Positions 1 through 7,332 of a DNA stretch of 64,000 nt are shown piece after piece (within the stretch, counting starts at the first letter, position 1; the number at the start of each line of letters is the position of its first letter). Origin of the DNA: Candidatus Hadarchaeales archaeon (GTDB taxonomy: Archaea; Hadarchaeota; Hadarchaeia; Hadarchaeales; WYZ-LMO6). A program made the translations under genes and the position numbers. A model generated the notes under the pieces. The model was not told the origin of the DNA and did not search any database. It saw only the letters and a program-made list of their open reading frames with translations. The stretch lies in NCBI GenBank assembly GCA_038736355.1, contig JAVYML010000003.1, forward strand, positions 62,001 to 126,000, given 5' to 3'.

Positions 1-1277
1 TCATCTTTAGGCATCCCCTCTTCAGGATTCCCTTCACCTCGAAGTACTTTCACATAGACTACGGATGGGCGCCCCTTCTAGGAGTTCTCTTTCTCCTTTT
101 CACTGGGTATGCGGATGTGGATACGATCGTGGGAGGAGTCGTGGGAAGGAATGGTTTTCATCCCTATTCCATCCTCCTCTTGATCCTTTCCCTCTCCTAT
201 CTCTGCGTTTCCCTGGACTATCGTGGATTTTTCGAGTATCTCTCCCTCCACATCACCCGCTTCTCGAAGGGATCCGGTAGGAGACTTTTTTTTCTCTTCT
301 TTCTCCTCACTTCCTTCCTCACCCTTTTTACGGACAACGATATCGTGATCCTCACCATGACCCTCATCATTTTTTACATGACGAAAAAGAGTGGAGCGGA
401 TCCCCTTCCCTTCCTCTTCTGTCAGTTCTTCACCGTGAACACGCTTGGAATGGCCCTCTACATAGGCAATCCCACCAACATCATCGCCGCCGATTCCATG
501 GGACTTTCTTTTTTGGAATTCGCTAAGTGGATGTTTCTTCCCTCCTTGGTGGGAGCCTTCGTCGGGTTTGGATTCCTCTACGTCCTTTTCCGCCGCAGGA
601 TACCGGAGAAAGTGGAACTCCTCGATATAGAACCGAGTTCGGTGTTGAGGAAGGGAAAGGGTGTTTGGGTGGGGGTGGCAGGCTTGGCGGGTGCCATCCT
701 TTTCATGTCCCTTCCTGCAGACCTCAGGAAGGTTCCCATGTGGGTGGGTGTGGCCTCGATGGCCCTCCTCCTCCTGATCTTCGATTTCTTTACCTACGGA
801 AAAAAAGTCCCACCCCTCCTTAGGCTCCCTTGGAAACTGGTCCCCTTCTTGGTGGGCCTTTTCATCCAGATGGAAGCCCTTTCCGCCTGTGGTTGGACGG
901 ATCTCCTGGCACCAGTCTTTTCTTCGTTGGGCGGTCTCCTTCCCACCCTCTTCCTCCTCACTCTCTTTTCCTCGCTATTGGCAGGAGTGATGAACAATCA
1001 TCCCATGACCCTTTTCATCGTTAGAACCTTTCAAAGCCCAGAATTTTCCCCGCAGGGTGATCTCAAGCTGGCATCCACGCTCGGACTGATTGCCGGGAGC
1101 AACTTGGGAGCTAACCTCTTCCTCACAGGGGCCTTGGCGGGACTCATGTGGGCCAAGCTCCTTTCCGACAAGGGCTATTCCGTGACCTTCTCCCAGTTCA
1201 GCAAGTATGGGTTTGCCCTGACCCTTCCCGTGATGGGTGTGATTTCCCTACTGCTCTGGATAGAACTCCTCTTGTGA
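1..1277 (+). CDS. ArsB/NhaD-family anion or ion permease (5' end outside window)
   Basis: The reading frame is open from the window edge to the stop at 1277, so the N-terminus is missing; an internal ATG at 117 is not the true start. The visible part is a polytopic membrane protein with about ten hydrophobic segments. It carries GNPTNII around base 465-490 and NNHPM around 990-1010, both typical of the ArsB/NhaD ion transporter superfamily (arsenite efflux, Na+/H+ exchange, dicarboxylate transport). Substrate cannot be decided from sequence. No ars regulator or arsenate reductase is visible beside it, so arsenite export is only one option. It converges on the HDAC-family gene with a 1-base gap. 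Confidence 0.8.
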   Translation, partial: IFRHPLFRIPFTSKYFHIDYGWAPLLGVLFLLFTGYADVDTIVGGVVGRNGFHPYSILLLILSLSYLCVSLDYRGFFEYLSLHITRFSKGSGRRLFFLFFLLTSFLTLFTDNDIVILTMTLIIFYMTKKSGADPLPFLFCQFFTVNTLGMALYIGNPTNIIAADSMGLSFLEFAKWMFLPSLVGAFVGFGFLYVLFRRRIPEKVELLDIEPSSVLRKGKGVWVGVAGLAGAILFMSLPADLRKVPMWVGVASMALLLLIFDFFTYGKKVPPLLRLPWKLVPFLVGLFIQMEALSACGWTDLLAPVFSSLGGLLPTLFLLTLFSSLLAGVMNNHPMTLFIVRTFQSPEFSPQGDLKLASTLGLIAGSNLGANLFLTGALAGLMWAKLLSDKGYSVTFSQFSKYGFALTLPVMGVISLLLWIELLL

Positions 1278-1278
1278 T

Positions 1279-2301
1279 TCAGAGCTTCCAATAGTTGCGC
1301 AGTAAACTCTTGAGCTCCTCCACAGCCTTTACTTCCTTGGGTGGAGGGGGAGGAGGACCCCTTTCCTCCAGCAGGACCTTCACCACTTCCACCACGGCCT
1401 TCCCCATGCTCGAGGGGGCATAGCCACCTTCCAGCACCATCACCACCTTCGCCCCACACCTCTTTGCACCTTCCACGATCATCCCCGTCAGCCAAGCATA
1501 GGAGGAGGGGAGAAGCTCCAGTTGGGTGAGGGGATCCTCTTTCAAGGGATCCAACCCAAGGGAAACCGCTACCATTTCTGGTTTGAATTCTTCCAATAGC
1601 GGGAGGAAAATTCCCTCCATCGCGTAGGCATATTCCCCTTCTCCACTTCCAGGAGGGAGAGGGACGTTTACATTGAATCCCTCTCCTTCACCTTCTCCCA
1701 GTTCGTCTACGAAACCACACCAGGGATAGAGGGTACGGGGATCCTGGTGTAGGGAAAGGAAGAGGACTTCAGGATCGCTGTAGAAAATTTCCTGAGTCCC
1801 GTTTCCATGGTGGGCATCCAAATCTAAGATGAGGGTTTTCCTCAACCCCAAATCTTCCCTCATCCTTTCCACCATTATGGCGATGTTGTTGAAATAGCAG
1901 AAACCTCCTCCAGTACCCCTACCCGCGTGATGTCCTGGAGGTCTCAGAAGGGCAAAGGCATTCTTCCACTTACCAGACTTCACACCCTTTCCTGCCTCAA
2001 GAGCTGCCCCTACCGCTAACTTGGCAATTTCCAGTGTCCCCTTCTTCAGGGGGGTGTCCGAATCCAGTTCCATTTCCCTTTCCTCCATCCTCTCGAGGAG
2101 CTGTAGGTAGGAAGGTTCGTGGACCAGCAGTAAGTCCTCCTCCGTGCAGGGGGAGGGATGGATTACCTTTATTTTGGATGAATACCACCATCCCTCCTTT
2201 TTCAGCGTATCCACGATGGCCCTAAGCCTGCGCGGGGATTCGGGATGGTTTCTGCCAGGATGATGTTTCAGGAATTCCTGCGAGTAAAGGAGGGTGGTCA
2301 A
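1279..2301 (-). CDS. Histone deacetylase family protein (acetylpolyamine/acetoin-utilisation type)
   Basis: This 340-residue protein has the arginase/deacetylase-fold hallmarks: the PGHHAG motif near residues 122-127, DLDAHHGNGT at about 160-169 with the metal-binding Asp and His, a third Asp in the LDPLKEDPL stretch near 250, and the catalytic-Tyr motif LEGGY near the C-terminus. The family removes acetyl groups from lysines or acetylated polyamines using zinc. In an archaeon the substrate may be acetylated chromatin proteins, polyamines or a small molecule; sequence does not say. Its start overlaps the stop of the upstream dph6-like gene by four bases, so the two are probably co-transcribed. 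Confidence 0.88.
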   Translation of the reverse strand: MTTLLYSQEFLKHHPGRNHPESPRRLRAIVDTLKKEGWWYSSKIKVIHPSPCTEEDLLLVHEPSYLQLLERMEEREMELDSDTPLKKGTLEIAKLAVGAALEAGKGVKSGKWKNAFALLRPPGHHAGRGTGGGFCYFNNIAIMVERMREDLGLRKTLILDLDAHHGNGTQEIFYSDPEVLFLSLHQDPRTLYPWCGFVDELGEGEGEGFNVNVPLPPGSGEGEYAYAMEGIFLPLLEEFKPEMVAVSLGLDPLKEDPLTQLELLPSSYAWLTGMIVEGAKRCGAKVVMVLEGGYAPSSMGKAVVEVVKVLLEERGPPPPPPKEVKAVEELKSLLRNYWKL

Positions 2302-2966
2302 ATTATCCTAGCCTCCTCTATGAGGAGATAGCCACTGCTCCCCTTCCATATCTTCCTGGCCCTAACGATTTCGATCCTGCGTTTGGAAAAAGGGGAGGAA
2401 AGAACGAAGGTTTCGTATTCTCCCCCCTCCCCCACAGGATCAAAACCGTATCTCGAGCTCTTCTCCAGCAGCTCCTCCACACTCCTTTCATCCAACTTCC
2501 TCCCAAGCCACTCCTCCCCCAATCCCTCGGCCGAAACGGAGGTTATCATCACCTCGAAACCCTCTTCGAGGAGTTCTCTCAGGAGGGAAGGGCGACTCTC
2601 CCCCCAAAGGGGATGGAGGGCCTTGATTCCCAGTCTCCTACAGATTTCGTCCACCCTCTTGCGCTGGTAGTTGGAGGCCACCGCCCCACTCACTATTCCC
2701 TCCACTTCGAGACCCCTTAATACCTCTTCCAGTTCCTCCATCTCCTTTTCCTTTTCCCCGGAGCTTTCCACCCCTAGGAAGGGAAAACCGGCACATTCGG
2801 CGAAGAGTCCGGCCAACCTAGCGTTGGGATAGTGGAAGAGCCAAGAATCCTCCCTGCGGGGAAAGAGGGTGACCACCTTCTCTATCCTGTGACCTTCCTT
2901 TACCACCCTCCACATCGCAAGGGCCGAATCCTTTCCTCCGGAGCAGAGGGCAGCAAGCCTCATCAT
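2298..2966 (-). CDS. dph6: Diphthine--ammonia ligase (Dph6-type PP-loop ATPase)
   Basis: The 222-residue protein opens with the PP-loop motif SGGKDS at residues 9-14, which binds ATP for adenylation. It ends with the family signature GEGGEYET at about 179-186. This combination defines the Dph6/MJ0570 family, which performs the last, ATP-dependent amidation of diphthine to diphthamide on elongation factor 2. Length is normal. It is the first gene of a two-gene minus-strand operon with the HDAC-family gene. Assignment to diphthamide synthesis follows from the family; other diphthamide genes are not in this window. Confidence 0.85.
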   Translation of the reverse strand: MMRLAALCSGGKDSALAMWRVVKEGHRIEKVVTLFPRREDSWLFHYPNARLAGLFAECAGFPFLGVESSGEKEKEMEELEEVLRGLEVEGIVSGAVASNYQRKRVDEICRRLGIKALHPLWGESRPSLLRELLEEGFEVMITSVSAEGLGEEWLGRKLDERSVEELLEKSSRYGFDPVGEGGEYETFVLSSPFSKRRIEIVRARKIWKGSSGYLLIEEARII

Positions 2967-2996
2967 TCCTTTTTTATCGGATGGAGTAAATTCTCT

Positions 2997-3320
2997 GTGT
3001 CCCTCAGGCTCCCTCTAGCCCTTTGTCTGGTCTTCGTGGGTTCCTTCCTACTCTTGGAAGCCTCCACCCCCCTTCCCTCCTCCTTTTTGGATTTCTCCCT
3101 TCTTTGCCTGGCCCTGGCTTCCATCCTCTCAGGCTTTCTCCTGGTGGAGCCTTCCTCTCAACTTTTTCCCTGCCTCCTAGTAGGTTTGGGATTTTCCCTC
3201 CTCCTCCAAAGGGAAAAGGAAAACTTTTCGGAGGCAAACGAATGGATCTTTTTGATCCTCTCCTTTCTCCTCTTTTTCTTGGCTATCTTCTCTTACAAAC
3301 TCCTAAGGCCGAGGAAATAG
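2997..3320 (+). CDS. Small four-helix membrane protein, unknown function
   Basis: A GTG at 2997 starts a 107-residue protein with about four hydrophobic segments (roughly residues 5-22, 30-48, 53-70 and 83-102) and a basic C-terminal tail. A GGATGGAG element lies about ten bases upstream. The same frame is open further upstream to 2832, but that part runs antisense to dph6 and looks non-coding, so I place the start after it. It overlaps the end of the convergent TctA-like gene by 28 bases. I do not recognise a family. Confidence 0.55.
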   Translation: MSLRLPLALCLVFVGSFLLLEASTPLPSSFLDFSLLCLALASILSGFLLVEPSSQLFPCLLVGLGFSLLLQREKENFSEANEWIFLILSFLLFFLAIFSYKLLRPRK

Positions 3321-4483
3321 AGCGTACAGGGAAGGAGGATTACCCCCATTCCGTGGGATCTCCTTACTCCCACCCTTCCAGGGAGAAGGCCTATGGCAGT
3401 GGCCGTGAAGAGGAGGGGTAAACCGATTGGACCACAGAGGAAAAGGGTGAGGAAAAGGATGAAGAAGAAAATGGAAAGGCAGAGGATCCTGTAGGGAACT
3501 TTTGAGATTTTGGAGAAAACCAGCCTTCCCAGGGGAAGGACCAAGAGGGTGGAGAGAGCACCAGCCAGCAATGCCACGCCTAGAAGGGAGAGGAGTTCTC
3601 CCCTTCCCATCTCTAGGAGCTCCCCCACTGCTATCGCTGCTCCACTCCTAGGTTTGCCTATGGCGTAGAGGGCCACGAAGGAAAAGAGTACCTTCACCAT
3701 GTTGACCACGCTCACCGAGAAGAGGAAGTCCTCCACCCTCTTCGAGCGGGTGAGTAGCTGGGAGAGCACCGTTCCCTCGGCGGGCCCTATTCCTGGAAGG
3801 AAGCCCGTGAAGATTCCGGCCCCCACTCCCGAGAGGAGGGGTGGAAGGGAAGGTCTGAATTCCCCTTCTACTTTCTGTTCTGGTAGCTTCTTTCTCGAGG
3901 CAAGACTCTCCAGCATCACGCTAGTTCCGAAGAGTCCGGTTAGGAGGGGCATGAGTACCTTGCCACCCAGGTCGAGCGTGAGCAAACCGAGGGCTCCGGA
4001 GAGAAGAAAAATGAGGAGGGACCAGAGCATGCGGTATAGGCTCCCTTCCGAGAGGATCATCAGGAGGATCACGGCAAGCAAGATCCATCCAATGAGCGGA
4101 TTCAAGAGCGCATAGATTCTTCCAAAGATTTCCGCTAGGAGCAGGGCGAAGAGCACGCCCATGAAGAGACCCCAGAGACAACCGGTAGTTGTGATTTTCA
4201 GGGAGAGATAACCCTTTCCTTCCAGCACCATTCTGTGGGAGGGGAGCACGGAAAGGGCAGTACCCTCTTCAGGAACTCCAAGGAAGGTTGAGGGAAGGTA
4301 ACTGATGAAGGTTTGTACTACCGCCATGGTAACGACAACCATGGCCCCAGCGAGGGGTGGAAAGTGAAGGGAAAGGATAAGGAGGGGTATTAAGGGGGTA
4401 AGGTTGTTCACGTGTATACCCGGAAGGAGCCCGGCGAAAATCCCGAGCCCCATCCCCAGCAAGAAGCACAAAAGAAATTCCAT
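3293..4483 (-). CDS. TctA-like membrane permease
   Basis: This 396-residue protein is highly hydrophobic, with about ten to twelve membrane segments arranged as two related halves. Each half begins with a G-LPGI-type motif (GLLPGI near residue 20 and GFLPGI near residue 225), a feature of the TctA family of tripartite tricarboxylate transporter permeases. Archaeal members are often solitary. No periplasmic TctC or small TctB partner is seen nearby, so the substrate and even the transport mode are unknown. It is probably co-transcribed with the upstream OB-fold gene (2-base gap). Confidence 0.75.
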   Translation of the reverse strand: MEFLLCFLLGMGLGIFAGLLPGIHVNNLTPLIPLLILSLHFPPLAGAMVVVTMAVVQTFISYLPSTFLGVPEEGTALSVLPSHRMVLEGKGYLSLKITTTGCLWGLFMGVLFALLLAEIFGRIYALLNPLIGWILLAVILLMILSEGSLYRMLWSLLIFLLSGALGLLTLDLGGKVLMPLLTGLFGTSVMLESLASRKKLPEQKVEGEFRPSLPPLLSGVGAGIFTGFLPGIGPAEGTVLSQLLTRSKRVEDFLFSVSVVNMVKVLFSFVALYAIGKPRSGAAIAVGELLEMGRGELLSLLGVALLAGALSTLLVLPLGRLVFSKISKVPYRILCLSIFFFILFLTLFLCGPIGLPLLFTATAIGLLPGRVGVRRSHGMGVILLPCTLYFLGLRSL

Positions 4484-4485
4484 TG

Positions 4486-5115
4486 TTAGTAGAAGTACAG
4501 ATGGGTGTTCCTTTTCACCACTACTTCCAGTTTTCCTCGGTAAAGCTGTACCCTTCCAGCCGCCACGATCCTCTCTCCCACCTTCACCCCGATGCTGAAG
4601 GGAAGGAAGATACTGAGTTCTTCCCCATCCTCTTCTAGGGTTAGGAGGAGGAAGTTCTCTCCCACCTTCGTTACTTCCTTCACCCTACCCTCTACCTTTA
4701 CTAGCTTCCCCACTTCTTCCTTCCCTATTTCACCAACCCTGCGTGGAGCTTCCCTTTTGATCCTGATATCTCCAGGCTTGCTTGGGACCACTTCGAGCTC
4801 CCCCTTCCATTCCTTAACCTTTCCCCTCACTTCCACCCAATCCAGCAACTCTATTCTCTTCTCCATTCCTTTCCTCACCCCTGCGAAAAGGGGAACGGAA
4901 ACGGTAAGGTTCTCCTCCCCCACTTTCAGGAAGAGATGTCCATCGGGATGCTCACTCAAGTCCATCACCCTTCCGGAGAGGAGGACCGTACTCCCCAACC
5001 TTTCCTTGGTGAGGGAGGAAACCTCAAGCCTTTCCGGTTCGGAGAGCCTGAACCCCAGGTAAATCAGGAGAAGTCCCATGACCGCACAGATCAAGATCAA
5101 CTTTTCCGTTTTCAT
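4486..5115 (-). CDS. Membrane-anchored double OB-fold protein
   Basis: The 209-residue protein has one N-terminal hydrophobic segment (about residues 5-22) followed by two repeats that look like OB folds (about 38-118 and 128-209). Each contains a beta-rich pattern of V-G-V or V-E-G-R-V followed by a hydrophobic strand and a GxxWxGxxLEV or YRGKLEVV ending. OB folds bind single-stranded nucleic acid or oligosaccharide; with a signal anchor this one probably acts outside the membrane or at its face. It shares the intergenic region 5116-5167 with the divergent transglutaminase gene and precedes the TctA-like gene. Confidence 0.7.
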   Translation of the reverse strand: MKTEKLILICAVMGLLLIYLGFRLSEPERLEVSSLTKERLGSTVLLSGRVMDLSEHPDGHLFLKVGEENLTVSVPLFAGVRKGMEKRIELLDWVEVRGKVKEWKGELEVVPSKPGDIRIKREAPRRVGEIGKEEVGKLVKVEGRVKEVTKVGENFLLLTLEEDGEELSIFLPFSIGVKVGERIVAAGRVQLYRGKLEVVVKRNTHLYFY

Positions 5116-5134
5116 CGGTCGGGATGGGGAGTAA

Positions 5135-5146
5135 GTTTTTTATAAG
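5135..5146 (+). promoter_or_regulatory. TATA-like box for the transglutaminase gene
   Basis: The AT-rich run ttttttataagg is centred 27 bases before the ATG at 5168. That spacing places transcription start at or next to the start codon, as in leaderless archaeal mRNAs. It is the clearest promoter for the secretion-type operon that follows. Confidence 0.6.
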
Positions 5147-5167
5147 GAGAAAAAACGAACGGAAACT

Positions 5168-6487
5168 ATGAACAGGTGGATTTGTCCCCTTCTCTCCTCC
5201 CTCCTTCTTCTTTTCCTCCTTCCTCCCTCCTTCGCCGGTTCTTCTGTCTATTCCTTCCAAGCCACCTACAGGCTCACCAACACCAGTTCCTCCGAAGTAG
5301 AGGGTTGGCTAGAGGTCTTTGCCTTTGACAACGAGAACTTCGGGTGGGATTTCCAAGTGGTACTGGAAGAGAACTTCTCTCCCATGCCGCAAGAGTTTCG
5401 CGGGGAGGATAATAGGATCTTGAAGTTCCTTTTGGGAAAGCTTCCTCCAGGAAGTTGGAAGGAGGTCCGCCTAATCCAGCTCCTGAGGGTGAAAGGAAGG
5501 AAGTGGGAAAGGCTGGAGGGGGAGGGGGAAATCCCACAAGAGCTCCTGAAGTTCACGGTCCCCGTCCCGAACCTCTGGGAGGATGCTCCGGAGTTGAAGG
5601 AGAAGGCGGAGGAGTTGAGGGGGGAAACCCCCTATTTGACCGCCAAGAACCTCTTCGAGTTCGTGAAAAACCATCTGAGTTATGTCAAATGGGCTCAGGA
5701 TCAGAGTGCCCTTCAGGCCTATCGAAGCCGTGTGGGAAAGTGTACGGAGTTCACCAACCTCTTCATTGCGCTGGCTAGGCTCTCCGGTCTTCCCGCCAAG
5801 TTCCTAGCTGGATATGGCTACAACTCCAAGCTGGGTGAAAACGCCGAGGAAATGGGGCATGCCTTTGCAATCCTGTACCTCCCGGGTGTGGGATGGGTGC
5901 CGGTGGACGAGACTTGGATGGGAGGACAGTTTGGGGAACTGGGGGAGGATCATCTCATCCTCTTCTCCAGCGATGGTTCCAATTTGGTAAAGAACGGAAG
6001 GGTGAGCATTCCGGGTGAGAAATGGAGTGGGGGAACGAAGCTGGAAAAATTCCTCTACCTTTACAGGGAGGCAGCGGTGGAAGCGGACCTGAAGAGAGGG
6101 GGACTGGAGAATGGAAAAATAGCAGTGATGGTAACTCTGAGAAATACTGGCAGGAGCATTCTCGAAGATCTAACCGTGCGCTTGGAAGTGGAGGAGGACT
6201 CTTTCCGTCCCGTGGCCCCACAGATGGTGAAGAGGCTGTCTCCCAGGGAGGAGGTGGAGGTGGATTTCTACTTGGAGCCCTTGAGGGGAGCGGAGAATTC
6301 TCCCTTGAGGGCAGAGGTATGGGCCCGCAGCCCCTATGGGGAGGTTTCCTCGGAGAGCACCATGTTCCTTACGGTGGTTATCGAACCCGCACCTTCCCCA
6401 CTCCCTCTGCCCTCCGAGCTCCTTCTATCCGCGGTAGCAGGGTTAGTGGTGGTAGTAGTCCTGATCCTTCTCCTCAAACGCCGCTGA
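5168..6487 (+). CDS. Secreted, membrane-anchored transglutaminase-like protein
   Basis: This 439-residue protein starts with a signal peptide (about residues 6-23, ending near SFAGS) and ends with a hydrophobic segment (about 415-435) and a short RR tail, so its body should face outside. The middle carries the transglutaminase/protease core: Cys192 in GKCTEF, His231 in GHAFAI and Asp247 in PVDETW form the expected triad. The region after about 300 resembles a beta-sandwich domain (LRNTGRSILEDLTV). The family hydrolyses or cross-links peptides; the natural substrate is unknown. It leads the operon with the secretion ATPase, so it may process or cross-link a surface filament. Confidence 0.82.
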   Translation: MNRWICPLLSSLLLLFLLPPSFAGSSVYSFQATYRLTNTSSSEVEGWLEVFAFDNENFGWDFQVVLEENFSPMPQEFRGEDNRILKFLLGKLPPGSWKEVRLIQLLRVKGRKWERLEGEGEIPQELLKFTVPVPNLWEDAPELKEKAEELRGETPYLTAKNLFEFVKNHLSYVKWAQDQSALQAYRSRVGKCTEFTNLFIALARLSGLPAKFLAGYGYNSKLGENAEEMGHAFAILYLPGVGWVPVDETWMGGQFGELGEDHLILFSSDGSNLVKNGRVSIPGEKWSGGTKLEKFLYLYREAAVEADLKRGGLENGKIAVMVTLRNTGRSILEDLTVRLEVEEDSFRPVAPQMVKRLSPREEVEVDFYLEPLRGAENSPLRAEVWARSPYGEVSSESTMFLTVVIEPAPSPLPLPSELLLSAVAGLVVVVVLILLLKRR

Positions 6488-6495
6488 TTTCTCCG

Positions 6496-6504
6496 TTTTA
6501 AAAT
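6496..6504 (+). promoter_or_regulatory. TATA-like box before the 51-residue gene
   Basis: The run ttttaaaat is centred 27 bases before the ATG at 6527. No Shine-Dalgarno sequence precedes that ATG, so a leaderless transcript beginning at the start codon is the simplest reading. It supports the small gene as real and suggests the secretion genes have a promoter separate from the transglutaminase gene. Confidence 0.5.
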
Positions 6505-6526
6505 TCCTCCATCTCAAACAACTCCG

Positions 6527-6682
6527 ATGGGTTCGCTCCCCTTTCTTCTCCTCCTAGCGGTCCTTTGGTATCTTTTCGTCTGGCAGAAGGGAAAGCTGGT
6601 AGAAAGAAGGAACGACCTCTTACAGGCCCTACGAAGGGTGGAGGAGGATCTGCGCAGGGCCTTGGAGGGAGAGCATGCATGA
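6527..6682 (+). CDS. Small single-pass membrane protein with coiled-coil tail
   Basis: An ATG at 6527 opens a 51-residue protein: a hydrophobic helix (about residues 3-18), then a charged amphipathic helix rich in Arg, Glu and Leu. It overlaps the next gene by eight bases (stop at 6682, next ATG at 6675), which is typical of translationally coupled genes here. A TATA-like box sits 27 bases upstream. The shape recalls small inner-membrane partners of type IV filament machines, but I recognise no family. Confidence 0.6.
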   Translation: MGSLPFLLLLAVLWYLFVWQKGKLVERRNDLLQALRRVEEDLRRALEGEHA

Positions 6683-7217
6683 GGAACTTTTGAGAAGGGT
6701 GGAAAAGTTGGCGGGGGAGGAAAGGCTTTCTCCATCTTTCTTTGATGGGATTCTGGAACTGCTTTTGGAAATAAGGTCCAGACCTTCCCTTAGCTCCGAT
6801 CCGGAGATAGCATCGGTTCTCCAGTGGATGGAGGAACTGAGCTTCAGGCTGAAGGATTCCGATAGGGGTTGCAGGTCTGGCTTTCTCAGGGAGGAGTGGA
6901 GGAGGATTAGGATTTACGAGTTCAGGAGGTTGAAGGAGGGTCTCTCAGTGTTGGAAAAAAGGTTGAGGGAACGTCTACGAGGAGACCCTCCCTTGGAGCT
7001 GAGAAGGTTGGTGGAAGAAATGAGGGAGGAGGGCGCGATAAGGGAAACCACTTGGGCCCTCCTGCTTTCCTCCCCTTGGGGTAAGAGGGAAATGGAAAGG
7101 AGGGAAGTGAAGGAAGCCCTCCTCAGGGTCCTGCGCCTCTTCTCGGAGTTTAGGGAGTTGAGGAGGGAAAACCGTGGGATGGAGAAAAAAGACTTCGGTG
7201 CTGGTGGAGCACGGTAG
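6675..7217 (+). CDS. Helical charged protein of unknown function in secretion operon
   Basis: The 180-residue product is almost entirely predicted helix, very rich in Arg, Glu and Leu, with no signal peptide, membrane segment or recognisable motif. It overlaps the preceding 51-residue gene and is overlapped by the following 44-residue coiled-coil gene. The tight coupling to the secretion ATPase gene suggests a cytoplasmic accessory factor or adaptor. Strand purine bias and amino acid use match its neighbours, so I take it as a real gene. Confidence 0.65.
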   Translation: MHEELLRRVEKLAGEERLSPSFFDGILELLLEIRSRPSLSSDPEIASVLQWMEELSFRLKDSDRGCRSGFLREEWRRIRIYEFRRLKEGLSVLEKRLRERLRGDPPLELRRLVEEMREEGAIRETTWALLLSSPWGKREMERREVKEALLRVLRLFSEFRELRRENRGMEKKDFGAGGAR

Positions 7218-7332
7218 ATGGATTTCTCAACTCCTCAACGACTTCAGGGTGTTGGAGCAGCGCTTGGAGCACTTGGAAAAAAGGGTTGGAATGCTGGAGG
7301 AGTGTCTCCGCCGTCTTTTGGAGGGAAAATGA
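7198..7332 (+). CDS. Tiny coiled-coil protein upstream of secretion ATPase
   Basis: A GTG at 7198 opens a 44-residue protein ending at the TGA 7330-7332, immediately before the ATPase start at 7333. Residues from about 16 onward form a heptad-like pattern (VLEQRLEHLEKRVGMLEEC), which predicts a coiled coil. It overlaps the end of the 180-residue gene by 20 bases. No frame here has a better claim: an alternative reading from 7218 overlaps the ATPase gene for over 130 bases and looks random. Short length keeps confidence moderate; a start at GTG 7204 is also possible. Confidence 0.45.
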   Translation: MLVEHGRWISQLLNDFRVLEQRLEHLEKRVGMLEECLRRLLEGK

